Positions 7,898 through 15,485 of a stretch of DNA of 64,000 nucleotides are shown here, piece after piece. This stretch comes from Aurantimonas coralicida_A. Lineage in GTDB: Bacteria; Pseudomonadota; Alphaproteobacteria; Rhizobiales; Rhizobiaceae. Numbering within the stretch: position 1 is the first letter of the stretch; each line of letters begins with the position of its first letter. The stretch lies in assembly GCF_036016755.1 (NCBI RefSeq), contig NZ_JAYXIH010000007.1, forward strand, positions 1 through 64,000, read 5' to 3'. Under the pieces are notes generated by a model, which worked only from the letters and a program-made list of their open reading frames with translations, did no database searches and was not told where the DNA came from. A program made the translations under genes and the position numbers.

Positions 7898-8926
7898 TCA
7901 GCCGCGACTTTCGGCCAACAGCGCCAAGGCGGCCGCCGGAGCGGCCCGGCAGATGTCGTCGCGCATTTCGCCCGGGCAATCGAACAGATCGGAGAAGTCG
8001 ACGACGCCGCGGTCGAGGCGGGCCGCGAGGCGCCGCAGCACGGGCCGACCGGCGCCGGCGACGACCACTGGCGCGTCGTCGCTCAGGTCTTCGCGCGACA
8101 ACACCTGCAACGCCGCGTCGTGGATGTGGCGCATCTGCGCCTCCGCGAAGGCATGGGCGAGCCATTCCCAGGCGCCGTCGCCAGCATCCGCGGCATCCAT
8201 GCCCACCATGCGGGCGAGGCGCCGGCGTGAGGCGTCGACCGTCTTTTCCTGATTGTCGGCGGCCGGATGCAGATCGTCCACCTCGTCGAGTATGCCGATG
8301 ACGCGCTGGACGTCGGCCATCGTGGCGAAGGACTCGTTCATCACCGGGATCGACCGACCGGCGAAGGGGACACGCTTTTCCACCGCCATCAGGGGGGTGC
8401 GGGTATAGCCTTGGTAGACCAGCTCGCCGTGAACGAGGCGGTCACGGTCGGTGAAGCCGCGGGCGCGGACGTGGCCGTCGCTGACCGGCACGATGTCCGT
8501 CGTGGTCGAGCCCATGTCGAGAAACAGCGCTTCCTCGATCGAGGCGGCAGCGAGCGCCGCGCTGGCATGCCAGTTCGCCGAGGCGATCTCGGCGGCATGG
8601 GCGCCGGAATCGCCTGTCGAGATGAAGCCCGTCGCTCCGGCATAGAGCGAGATGTCGCCGGATAACCGCTCGGTGAAGACTCGGGTCAGCTGCTCGACGC
8701 CCTCCCGACGCGAGGCGAAGATATCGGACAGTTCCCCGGTCATGGTGATCGCGTGGCGCTCGACGCCGGAGACCTCGTCGAGAATGGTCGCGAGAGCCCG
8801 ATCGAGATGCGCGAGGCCCTGCCAGATCGGGCTGGGCTCCTGCCAGATCTTGAGGACGCGGTCCCCCTCGGCCAGCGCCGCCTTCAGATGCGCGCCGCCA
8901 ACGTCCCAACCCAGCGTTCTTGTCAT
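7898..8926 (-). CDS. mfnF: MfnF-like protein (hydantoinase/oxoprolinase-related, H4MPT-linked C1 pathway)
   Basis: The product is 342 residues with an ASKHA/hydantoinase-A-like ATP fold: GWDVGGAHLKAAL at 6-18 (phosphate 1), LFLDMGSTTTDIVP at 134-147 (phosphate 2), and VVVAGAGRPVL near the C-terminus (adenosine loop). This is the family first described as an H4MPT-linked one-carbon protein and later assigned to MfnF, which joins the aminomethylfuran diphosphate to glutamyl-tyramine in methanofuran synthesis in methanogens. It stands alone on the minus strand between DUF447 (convergent) and the HisA-like gene (divergent). The family is firm; the reaction in a bacterium is inferred. Confidence 0.75.
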   Translation of the reverse strand: MTRTLGWDVGGAHLKAALAEGDRVLKIWQEPSPIWQGLAHLDRALATILDEVSGVERHAITMTGELSDIFASRREGVEQLTRVFTERLSGDISLYAGATGFISTGDSGAHAAEIASANWHASAALAAASIEEALFLDMGSTTTDIVPVSDGHVRARGFTDRDRLVHGELVYQGYTRTPLMAVEKRVPFAGRSIPVMNESFATMADVQRVIGILDEVDDLHPAADNQEKTVDASRRRLARMVGMDAADAGDGAWEWLAHAFAEAQMRHIHDAALQVLSREDLSDDAPVVVAGAGRPVLRRLAARLDRGVVDFSDLFDCPGEMRDDICRAAPAAALALLAESRG

Positions 8927-8964
8927 GCTATTTCCGCCCGCCTCTGATACGCGCCATCCTATAT

Positions 8965-8984
8965 CATCGAATGTTCGAACGATG
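8965..8984. promoter_or_regulatory. Palindromic element between mfnF and the HisA-like gene
   Basis: CATCG...CGATG outer arms enclose GTTCGAAC, an 8-base palindrome, although the two symmetries are not perfectly centred. It sits in the 74-base divergent gap, the right place for an operator or for overlapping promoters of both genes. The support is positional only. Confidence 0.25.
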
Positions 8985-9000
8985 CGACCCGAGGGCTTTC

Positions 9001-9699
9001 ATGCGGATCATTCCGGTGCTCGACATCATGGGCGGTCTCGTCGTGCGCGGGGTCATGGGCGATCGCCAGGCCTACCGGCTGATCGAAACCCCGCTCAGCG
9101 ACAGTGCCGATCCCGTCGCGGTGGCCAAGGGTTTGGCGGCACTGGGGAACTTTTCCGCCTTCTATGTCGCCGACCTCGACGCGATCGAGGGGCGGCCGCC
9201 GAACGCGGCCGTGTTGTCCGCGCTGGGCGAGGCCTTTCCGGACACGGAATTCTGGGTCGACGCCGGCCTGCGGACCGCGGCCGGCGCCGAACGCCTGCAA
9301 CGGGCGCCGCGCCAGCACGCGGTGATGGGCACCGAATCGATCGCGGACGCCGCGGCCCTTGCGGCACTCACCCGCCCGAAGCGGGTCATCCTGTCGCTGG
9401 ATTTCAGGGGTGACGCGTTCCTGGGGCCGCCGGAGATTCTCCAAGATACGACGCTTTGGCCGGACCGGGTGATCGTCATGACGCTGGCGCGGGTCGGCAG
9501 CGGCGCGGGGCCGGACCTTGCTCGCCTCGGCCCGATCATCGCTCGCGCTGAGGGACGGGCAGTCTACGCGGCCGGCGGCGTCAGGGGGCCGGAGGATATC
9601 GAAGCGCTGGAACAAGCCGGGATCGCCGGCGCGCTGGTGTCGACGGCGCTGCACGACGGACGGTTGTCGCCGGAGGCGCTGCGGCGCTTTTACCGCTGA
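9001..9699 (+). CDS. HisA/HisF-like TIM-barrel protein of the C1 cluster
   Basis: The product is 232 residues from ATG 9001. The first 27 residues of the longer reading from 8920 would overlap the divergent mfnF start and precede the conserved MRIIPVLDIMGGLVVRG. It resembles the HisA-type isomerase barrel: PVLDI at the start of strand 1, FYVADLDAIEG for strand 2, WVDAGLR, ILSLDFRGD and AAGGVRGPEDIEAL. It belongs to the HisA/F-related proteins seen with archaeal-type C1 genes, where a different substrate is suspected (H4MPT or methanofuran building blocks). The window has no other his genes, which argues against histidine biosynthesis. A strong hairpin follows. Confidence 0.7.
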   Translation: MRIIPVLDIMGGLVVRGVMGDRQAYRLIETPLSDSADPVAVAKGLAALGNFSAFYVADLDAIEGRPPNAAVLSALGEAFPDTEFWVDAGLRTAAGAERLQRAPRQHAVMGTESIADAAALAALTRPKRVILSLDFRGDAFLGPPEILQDTTLWPDRVIVMTLARVGSGAGPDLARLGPIIARAEGRAVYAAGGVRGPEDIEALEQAGIAGALVSTALHDGRLSPEALRRFYR

Positions 9700-9707
9700 G
9701 GGCAGCG

Positions 9708-9732
9708 AAAAGGGGCCGCATGGGCCCCTTTT
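9708..9732 (+). terminator. Rho-independent terminator after the HisA-like gene
   Basis: AAAAGGGGCC at 9708-9717 pairs perfectly with GGCCCCTTTT at 9723-9732 around a 5-base loop. The A-run and T-run make it usable in both directions. It starts 9 bases after the HisA-like stop and could also close the convergent fae operon, whose gene ends at 9851. Confidence 0.75.
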
Positions 9733-9850
9733 CCTGTTGTTCGCTTCCTTGGAAGGTCGGTCTCTACTGGAAACCGAATTTGGCGGCCAATCGCCGGAGA
9801 AGGCCGGCGGGCATCGCCGGCTTGTCGTCTTTTCCGGGATGGTCTCTTGT

Positions 9851-10360
9851 CTAAGCCCCGGCGAACGGATGCGACGCCGTACCCTTCTTGGCAACGACTT
9901 CTTGGGCCGTCGGCGTGCCTTTGATGGCGCGCTCGATGGATTCCATCGTGGCCTGATAGTTATAATCGCGAATTTTCGCGTCGTCCTCGGCTTCCCAGTG
10001 GATGAAGACGCCGACGCAGATGAACAAATCGTCGGCCTCGGCCGCCGGGATGATGCCCTTTTCGACCGAGTCGGCTACGGCGCGCGCAACGGCGGTCTGG
10101 GCCGGGCCGAACATCTGGACGGCCTGCTTGGCGCCCTTGATGGTCACCTTGTTGAACATCACCGTGTTCGGCTTGCACGGAAGGTTCGGGGCCACGACCG
10201 CGAGCAGCGTGGTGAAGCCGTCCTTGTTGTTGGTCAGCGAGTTGCAGAACGCCGACTCCGCCGCGCTGCCGCGCGGTCCGATGATGAGGTCGATATGGGC
10301 GACTTCGTTGCCTTCGCCGACGAGCGATTCGCCGACCATGACCTTGTTGATGGTTGCCAT
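9851..10360 (-). CDS. fae: Formaldehyde-activating enzyme Fae
   Basis: The product is 169 residues, the usual size. Fae condenses formaldehyde with H4MPT to methylene-H4MPT in the cytoplasm and is typically among the most abundant proteins of methylotrophs. Diagnostic stretches are VGESLVGEGNEVAHIDL (including the conserved His in the active site), IGPRGSAAESAFCNSL, KPNTVMFNKVTIKGAKQAVQMFGPAQ and DNYQAT-like DYNYQATMESIERA. An excellent ribosome-binding site (GGAGGAA at 10367-10373) precedes ATG 10360. It lies 245 bases downstream of orf5 on the same strand, a gap large enough for its own promoter, which fits the need for high expression. Confidence 0.97.
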   Translation of the reverse strand: MATINKVMVGESLVGEGNEVAHIDLIIGPRGSAAESAFCNSLTNNKDGFTTLLAVVAPNLPCKPNTVMFNKVTIKGAKQAVQMFGPAQTAVARAVADSVEKGIIPAAEADDLFICVGVFIHWEAEDDAKIRDYNYQATMESIERAIKGTPTAQEVVAKKGTASHPFAGA

Positions 10361-10605
10361 GAGCTATTCCTCCACAAATAGGCTGCTAACTGGTCCGGCG
10401 TCGCCGCCGGCCCGGTTAAAGAACTTCCGATTCCCGAAAAGGCGAACTTATCCACGCGCCTGGATTAGGCCGCACGACCGTTCCTCCTCCCGGTCGCCAG
10501 ACACGACAGGTCCGGCATACGGCTATCCTTGTTGGCGGCGTCCCGCACGGGACCGGTTAGCCAGATAGCAAAAGGGTCAAATGGCCCCCTATGGACGACA
10601 GTCAA
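10361..10605 (-). promoter_or_regulatory. fae leader and probable promoter region
   Basis: This is the only sizeable gap in the minus-strand mptG-to-fae run; all upstream junctions but one are 5 bases or less, or overlap. It holds the strong fae Shine-Dalgarno at 10367-10373 and no ORF. I could not pick a convincing -35/-10 pair by eye. A separate fae promoter is inferred from spacing and from the known high level of Fae. Confidence 0.45.
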
Positions 10606-11490
10606 TCACCACCGAACGGCTTCCGCAAGGCTCCTCGCGAAAAGGCTGGCGACGGTCAGATCGGCCGACGTGCCGGGATTGACGCCTCCGCCTTTGAGTT
10701 CGGCGTCGAAGCTGAGGGCGAGGGCGAGCGCCGCGTCCGGATTTGGCTCCTGCTTCAAACGCTTGGCGAATTCGTCCATTCGTATCCGTATGGATTCGGC
10801 CACGTCTGGCCCGAATTTGCGCAGGATATGGCTGTCGGGAAATCGGGTAGAGAAGGCAATAAAACAATCGAGGGCTGGGCTGCGTCCCGGAGATGTTTCT
10901 CCGGTTCGGCCGGAAGCGGCGATCGCGGCAACTCCGATGTCGAAAATCTCGCGAAATCGGTTGGCATATTGCCGGGCGACGAGATCGTCCGCCTCTGCGA
11001 GGCGCATGGCGTCTATCAAACCAATCGACGGTGGTGAGCGGACGTCGTGGGTACCCCGGTTGCCAAGGCCGCCGGGAGAGGCGCGCGCGATCGCCGTGAA
11101 GACGTCTCGCGCGTCCTGCGGCCCGAGATCAGCAAGGACGGCTTCCAGTGCTCGGCGAAGCGCGCCGAGGCTTGAACCAGACATTGCGGAGACATCGTCA
11201 GCGATCTCGGCTGCCGCGGCGAGCGGGGCGGCGAGGAGCACGATGCCAAGATTGGTGTTCATGCCGGTCGCCGCCCAGCTTGCCTCGGTTGCGCCGCGAA
11301 CGCGGGCGCCGACGCGGGCGCCCGGCTTTGCAATGAAGGGCGCCGCGGCAAGGGCTGCGGCCTCGAAGGTGGTGGCGCTCATGCCATGGCCGGGGGCGAA
11401 GCGGTGGACGTTGCCCGGTTTCACTGCGTCGAGCTCGGCCCGGCATGCGGCAAGGAAGGCCGCCTCGATCATGGCCGGTCTGATGCTCAT
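10606..11490 (-). CDS. CitG-like triphosphoribosyl-dephospho-CoA synthase family protein (methylotrophy orf5)
   Basis: The product is 294 residues. AACRAELDAVKPGNVHRFAPGHGM near the N-terminus, TNLGIVLLAAPLAAA and GGLGNRGTHDVRSPP, then GGGVNPGTSADLTVASLFARSL at the end are the conserved blocks of the CitG/MdcB family, which transfers ATP-derived ribosyl groups to dephospho-CoA. The methylotrophy version (orf5 of the Methylobacterium cluster) is needed for the H4MPT pathway and may supply or transfer the ribose unit of the side chain; no citrate or malonate lyase genes are near. It overlaps orf7 by 4 bases (ATGA at 11487-11490), so translation is coupled. The family is sure, the substrate unknown. 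Confidence 0.8.
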   Translation of the reverse strand: MSIRPAMIEAAFLAACRAELDAVKPGNVHRFAPGHGMSATTFEAAALAAAPFIAKPGARVGARVRGATEASWAATGMNTNLGIVLLAAPLAAAAEIADDVSAMSGSSLGALRRALEAVLADLGPQDARDVFTAIARASPGGLGNRGTHDVRSPPSIGLIDAMRLAEADDLVARQYANRFREIFDIGVAAIAASGRTGETSPGRSPALDCFIAFSTRFPDSHILRKFGPDVAESIRIRMDEFAKRLKQEPNPDAALALALSFDAELKGGGVNPGTSADLTVASLFARSLAEAVRW

Positions 11491-12443
11491 TCTGCTGCCG
11501 ACAGAGACCGAAAGGCGCTCGCCGCACGCCGCGCTTCAACCTGCGCCAGCAGATCGCGCGCGCGGATCGCGGCGAGGTCGCAGCCGGTGGCTTTTTTCAA
11601 TCCGGTCCAGGCGGGCATCGAATTGACCTCGATGATCTGAGCGCGCCCAGCCGCGTCGCGCAGGAGATCGACGCCGCAGAAATCGCCGCCGACGGCCTCT
11701 GTGGCGGCGACGGCGAGGGCCTCAAGGTCACCGTCGGGCGGCATCGGCAGCGGCTCGGCGCCCTGCTTGACGTTGGTGATCCAGCTGGCGGCCTGACGCC
11801 GCATCGATGCGGCGGCGCGGCCGGCCGAGACGAGGATGCGCACGTCGCTCCAGCGCCCGGCCGTTTCGACCCCGGCGAAGCGCTGCAGATAGTAGACGCC
11901 GCCGGCAATATCCTCGGCCGCCGGCAGATCGTCGGCGGTGTGGATCAGCTTCAATCCATTGCCCTGCGCTCCGAACAGCGGCTTCAGCACCAGCGGGCCG
12001 GCCTCTGCCGCCGTGATCCGCAAGGCCTCGGCGCGGGATTCGACAGTGAAGCTGCGCGGGCTCGGCAGTCCAGCGCGGGCGATGAGGAAGCTGGTCATCG
12101 ACTTGTCGACGCAGTTCTCGATGGCCCGTGCGTCGTTCGACACGAGGACTCCGAGGCGGGTAAGGGCATGCAGCACGCCAAGCCGACGCGTCACCTGCTC
12201 GAAGCTGCCTGCATCCATGGTGCGCACACAGACCGCGTCGGGAAGGCTTCCGCCGAAATGCGGGATGGCGAGGCCGCTGGCCGAGCCGGTGTCGAAACCG
12301 ATCTCGGCGAGACCCGTCGTGTTGACCTGCGCTCCAAGATTACCGAATGCTTGGATCAACTCGCGGGCATGGCGGTCAACCTGCGCGGTGACGAGCAGGA
12401 TCCGCACCGGTCCCAGGGAGGGTGCATCAATCAAAGGACGCAT
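11487..12443 (-). CDS. RimK-like ATP-grasp ligase of the H4MPT cluster (orf7)
   Basis: The product is 318 residues when started at ATG 12443; the longer reading to 12683 covers 80 low-complexity residues that shadow mch. ATP-grasp features are GPLVLKPLFGAQGNG (ATP lysine and glycine loop), VYYLQRFA, GDFCGVDLLRD and AQIIEVNSMPAW (metal-binding E..N). RimK-type ligases add glutamate; MptN in archaea adds glutamate to H4MPT and CofF to F420, so glutamylation or a related ligation of the H4MPT tail is likely. Its start lies inside the last 17 bases of mch and its stop overlaps orf5. Confidence 0.8.
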   Translation of the reverse strand: MRPLIDAPSLGPVRILLVTAQVDRHARELIQAFGNLGAQVNTTGLAEIGFDTGSASGLAIPHFGGSLPDAVCVRTMDAGSFEQVTRRLGVLHALTRLGVLVSNDARAIENCVDKSMTSFLIARAGLPSPRSFTVESRAEALRITAAEAGPLVLKPLFGAQGNGLKLIHTADDLPAAEDIAGGVYYLQRFAGVETAGRWSDVRILVSAGRAAASMRRQAASWITNVKQGAEPLPMPPDGDLEALAVAATEAVGGDFCGVDLLRDAAGRAQIIEVNSMPAWTGLKKATGCDLAAIRARDLLAQVEARRAASAFRSLSAAE

Positions 12444-13398
12444 CGACGAGCTTGGGATCGACCGCGCCGCCTCTGAATGTCTCGCCGGTCTCCAATGCCA
12501 CGACCGCGACTTCGGCCGGCGAAAACAGCATCGGGTCGATCTGGTAGAAGTCGCCCTTGTATTGGCGGAAGATCTCCGCAAAGGGCGTGCCGTAGTCCTT
12601 GGATGTGCTGCTCGGAAGCTGCTCGGCGAGGGCCTTGGCGTCGTCGGCGGGACCGGTGACGTGGAGGAGGATGCGGCCGCCATAGATTACCGCGTCGTTG
12701 GTGCGGCCCATCGCTGTCACGAAATCCGGATGTGGAGGGCTGAGCGGGGCGGTGCCCATGCCCTCGACGATGCGCGACAGGTCGAATTTCAGCTCATGCG
12801 CCTTGTGCAGGGCGACTTCGACGACGCGGCCGACGATCTGCACCGAGCCTGCGAGGCTCTGGGTCGGCGCGAAAATGATAACGAGATTGTCCGGCGCGAC
12901 GTCGCAATCCGCGGCGATCTGGCGGACCAGCTTCTCCGGCGGCGGGCTTGACGCTTCGAGCACCAATGTCGCGATGTCGCCGCGGTCGGCATAGGCGATG
13001 TGCTTGAACAATTCCTCCTTGCCGGCGAGCGCCCGCGCGGGACCCGAGCCCATCGAGAAATAGGAATCCTCGCCGGCGCCGCTGGTCAGCTGCCAGCCGG
13101 CATATTGGCTGCCGAGGCAGGCCACAACCGGTTGCGAGGAGCGGACCGTCAAGGTGAACGGCCAGCGCCGCAGATGGGGTGAGGCTTCGAAGCTGACGGT
13201 GCCAAGGCCGCCGAGACAGATCTCGGTGATCAGCCGGCCGGCCTCCAGGCTGCCGGGAACCGACGCGCCGGCGTCGATCAGGGTCTCGCCGGCCGCGCCG
13301 ATCGCGATGGCGAGCCTGAGTTCGGCGGCCCGCGTCTTCATCGCCGCAACCATTGGGACCACCCCCTGGTTCACCGATAGCCTCTGCGCGCCGCTCAT
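12427..13398 (-). CDS. mch: Methenyl-H4MPT cyclohydrolase Mch
   Basis: The product is 323 residues from ATG 13398, which has GGAGGAGA just upstream; the reading to 13983 is a shadow of orf17. It hydrolyses methenyl-H4MPT to 5-formyl-H4MPT, the step between MtdB and the Fhc complex. Recognisable Mch blocks: GRLITEICLGGLGTVSF, VACLGSQYAGWQL, YFSMGSGPARALA, VIIFAPTQSLAGSVQIVGRVVE, MGRTNDAVIYGG and STSKDYGTPFAEIF. The length fits the family (about 315-325). It shares the 4-base ATGA overlap at 13395-13398 with orf17 upstream and overlaps orf7 by 17 bases downstream, placing the cyclohydrolase within a cofactor-biosynthesis operon. Confidence 0.96.
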   Translation of the reverse strand: MSGAQRLSVNQGVVPMVAAMKTRAAELRLAIAIGAAGETLIDAGASVPGSLEAGRLITEICLGGLGTVSFEASPHLRRWPFTLTVRSSQPVVACLGSQYAGWQLTSGAGEDSYFSMGSGPARALAGKEELFKHIAYADRGDIATLVLEASSPPPEKLVRQIAADCDVAPDNLVIIFAPTQSLAGSVQIVGRVVEVALHKAHELKFDLSRIVEGMGTAPLSPPHPDFVTAMGRTNDAVIYGGRILLHVTGPADDAKALAEQLPSSTSKDYGTPFAEIFRQYKGDFYQIDPMLFSPAEVAVVALETGETFRGGAVDPKLVDASFD

Positions 13399-14510
13399 GC
13401 CGCTCTCCTCCGCACTCGTTCTTGCATGTCGGCGACGCGACTGTCGAACAGCGCCCGCGCCGCGGCCGGGTTCGCCGCCTCGGCGACGATCGTGCAAAGC
13501 GGCTGGCCGGCATGGAACACGACCGGCAGGGCGGACCGGTCGCGCGTCCAGTCCGGCCAGACGAAGTGCTCCGGCAGCGTCACATCCGCGTCCGCCCAGG
13601 CAAGGCCGGTGGCGCGCACCTGACGCGGGCCGGCGAAGCGCTCCGGCAATCGGCCCCGGCAGGCGCCGAGATGCAGGCCGAACAGCGGTTCGCTGTCGGT
13701 GTCGAAGACGTCGATGGTGGCGCCGCCGCGCGGATTGATCTCGAGCAGTACAGGCCCGTCGGGCGCGAGCACGAAGTCGACGCTGCAGAGCCCGGTGAGA
13801 GGGACGCGCGCGACGAGGCGTTGCATCTGGGCCAGCATGTCTTGACCGGACGGTTCTGGAGGCTGCAGGGGGCCGACCGCGCCGCCATAGCGGTACGGCT
13901 CGGCGATCGACGGCGCCGCCCATTGCCGGGTGAAGCCGAGCAGAGCGAGTTTGTTGCCGGCTGCGACGATGCCGGCTGACCACCGCTCGCCGGCGACGAA
14001 GCGCTGGAAATAGCGGTTTGCCGTCGGCGGCGCGCTAGCGGCCGGTTGCACATGGCTGCCGCCGGCACCGCCGATCTGCTTCGACAGCCAATGGGACGCG
14101 TCCTCAGGCGGCTCCCGGCGAATTTCGGGATGGCGAATGTCGGCCTCGGCGCAGAGCGCGGCGAAGCGCTCGGGATCCTTCAGCGTCCGCACGGTGGCGG
14201 CGTCATTGCCGAGCAGCGGCCAGCGCGCCGCGATCGCCTCGATCAGCTCCGGCCGGTCCTCGAAGCCGGCGCCGTAGACGAAGCCGACCGGCGACTGGCC
14301 TTTCGCCAACCGGTCCAGCGCATCCAGAAGATCGCCGCCGTCGAAGCCGTCCGGGTAATGGCCGCGCAGAACCTCGCCACGAAGGGCGCTTTCCTTCAGA
14401 TCGAGATCGCCGAAAAAATCGACAGCCAGCGCGTCGTAGCCGGCGCGCCGCGCGCTCGCGGCGATCTGCCGGGCCGAGAAGGCGGCGACCAGGACGGTCG
14501 GGCGGGTCAT
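13395..14510 (-). CDS. ATP-grasp protein of the H4MPT cluster (orf17)
   Basis: The product is 371 residues. After an N-terminal Rossmann-like part (TVLVAAFSARQIAASARRAGY, DFFGDLDLK) come ATP-grasp landmarks: WLSKQIGGAGGSHV (ATP lysine and glycine-rich loop), YFQRFVAGERWSAGIVA, GLCSVDFVLAPDGPVLLEINPRGGAT (metal-binding D and E..N). It belongs to the ATP-grasp proteins conserved in methylotrophy clusters as orf17, whose ligation partner is not defined. The gene begins 5 bases after mtdB and ends overlapping the mch start. Together with orf7 the operon has two different ATP-grasp ligases, so each probably adds a separate piece of the cofactor tail. Confidence 0.8.
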   Translation of the reverse strand: MTRPTVLVAAFSARQIAASARRAGYDALAVDFFGDLDLKESALRGEVLRGHYPDGFDGGDLLDALDRLAKGQSPVGFVYGAGFEDRPELIEAIAARWPLLGNDAATVRTLKDPERFAALCAEADIRHPEIRREPPEDASHWLSKQIGGAGGSHVQPAASAPPTANRYFQRFVAGERWSAGIVAAGNKLALLGFTRQWAAPSIAEPYRYGGAVGPLQPPEPSGQDMLAQMQRLVARVPLTGLCSVDFVLAPDGPVLLEINPRGGATIDVFDTDSEPLFGLHLGACRGRLPERFAGPRQVRATGLAWADADVTLPEHFVWPDWTRDRSALPVVFHAGQPLCTIVAEAANPAAARALFDSRVADMQERVRRRAA

Positions 14511-14515
14511 GTCGA

Positions 14516-15412
14516 TTACTTGACCAGCGTTCGGGCAAGGGTGAAGGCGTCGCGGAAATCGAGGATCTGCGGCTCGTCGGCCTCGATCATGCGTTTGAAC
14601 AGGCCGGATTCGGTCTGATATTTGACGTTGCCGATCGCTAGCGCCCCGACGCCGAGCGCCTGTGTGCCGCTGATCGGCTTGCCGTTGTCCATGACGTCGA
14701 TCCCCTCGATGCCGGAGGGCGGAACGGCGTTGACATCGGCGGCGACGAGGAGCCCTGACGCCTGCTTCAACTGGGCAGCGTCGAGCACGCGAACCCCGGC
14801 CTTGGCGGCGGAAAGGACCACCTCGACGTCTTTCACGATGGCGTTCTGCTTCGCCGTGTCGGAGCCGTCTGCGGCGTTCACCGCGACGCCGAAACGATCC
14901 TTCATTTCCTGGGCGCGATCCTCGACGCGTTTGAGGCCGCTATAGCCGACGATCGTCACCTTGGCGCCTTCGAGGGCGGCGATGACGGCGGCCGAGTAGC
15001 CGACGACGCCGGTGGCGCCGAAGACGGCGATCGAAGTGTCCTTCAACGACCGATCCTTCTTGTCCTTCAGCAGCTTCTCGACGCAGGCGACCATCGCCGC
15101 CGCCGTGGTGAAGGAGCCGGCGGGATCCGCGAAGAGGTTGGCGCCAAAGGGCGGCACCAGCGCCTTCTTGGCCGCGTCGATCATGTCGAGGGCGAGGATC
15201 GCGTCGTTGCCGCCGAAGAAAAGGCCCGACGCCGCTCCCCATTTCGGCGGGCGCGAAAAGATGACGTCCTGGACGAGATCGGCGATCTCGGCGAGTTCGA
15301 CGTTTTCGTAAGGCACGACCGCGTCATAGCCGGCGTCGAGCGCCATGTTCACGTCGAACGGGCTGACATGCTTGTGCGGGGTGAGCATGTGAAGAATGTT
15401 CTTCTCGGTCAT
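14516..15412 (-). CDS. mtdB: NAD(P)-dependent methylene-H4MPT dehydrogenase MtdB
   Basis: The product is 298 residues from ATG 15412, with GGAGGAACGGGA directly upstream. It oxidises methylene-H4MPT to methenyl-H4MPT using NAD(P). TEKNILHMLTPHKHVSPFDVNMALDAGYD is the family N-terminus (quoted here in two parts: TEKNILHMLTPHK, then SPFDVNMALDAGYD). The dinucleotide fold is IAVFGATGVVGYSAAVIAAL near 125-144 followed by VTIVGYSGLKRVE. Downstream ADVNAVPPSGIEGI and ALAIGNVKYQTE are also typical. It lies second in the minus-strand operon, 73 bases after mptG. The choice of MtdB over the related NADP-specific MtdA is based on the N-terminus and on its H4MPT neighbours. Confidence 0.93.
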   Translation of the reverse strand: MTEKNILHMLTPHKHVSPFDVNMALDAGYDAVVPYENVELAEIADLVQDVIFSRPPKWGAASGLFFGGNDAILALDMIDAAKKALVPPFGANLFADPAGSFTTAAAMVACVEKLLKDKKDRSLKDTSIAVFGATGVVGYSAAVIAALEGAKVTIVGYSGLKRVEDRAQEMKDRFGVAVNAADGSDTAKQNAIVKDVEVVLSAAKAGVRVLDAAQLKQASGLLVAADVNAVPPSGIEGIDVMDNGKPISGTQALGVGALAIGNVKYQTESGLFKRMIEADEPQILDFRDAFTLARTLVK

Positions 15413-15485
15413 TCCCGTTCCTCCAGAAATTCGTTGTCGTTCGCCCGGTCGAATGGCCGGGCGGATCTCGCCGCTTCGCCGCGGC

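Noticed and set aside
9001..9699. Histidine biosynthesis hisA
   Set aside because: The fold is right, but the context is wholly C1-cofactor genes and no other his gene is present, so a different substrate is preferred.
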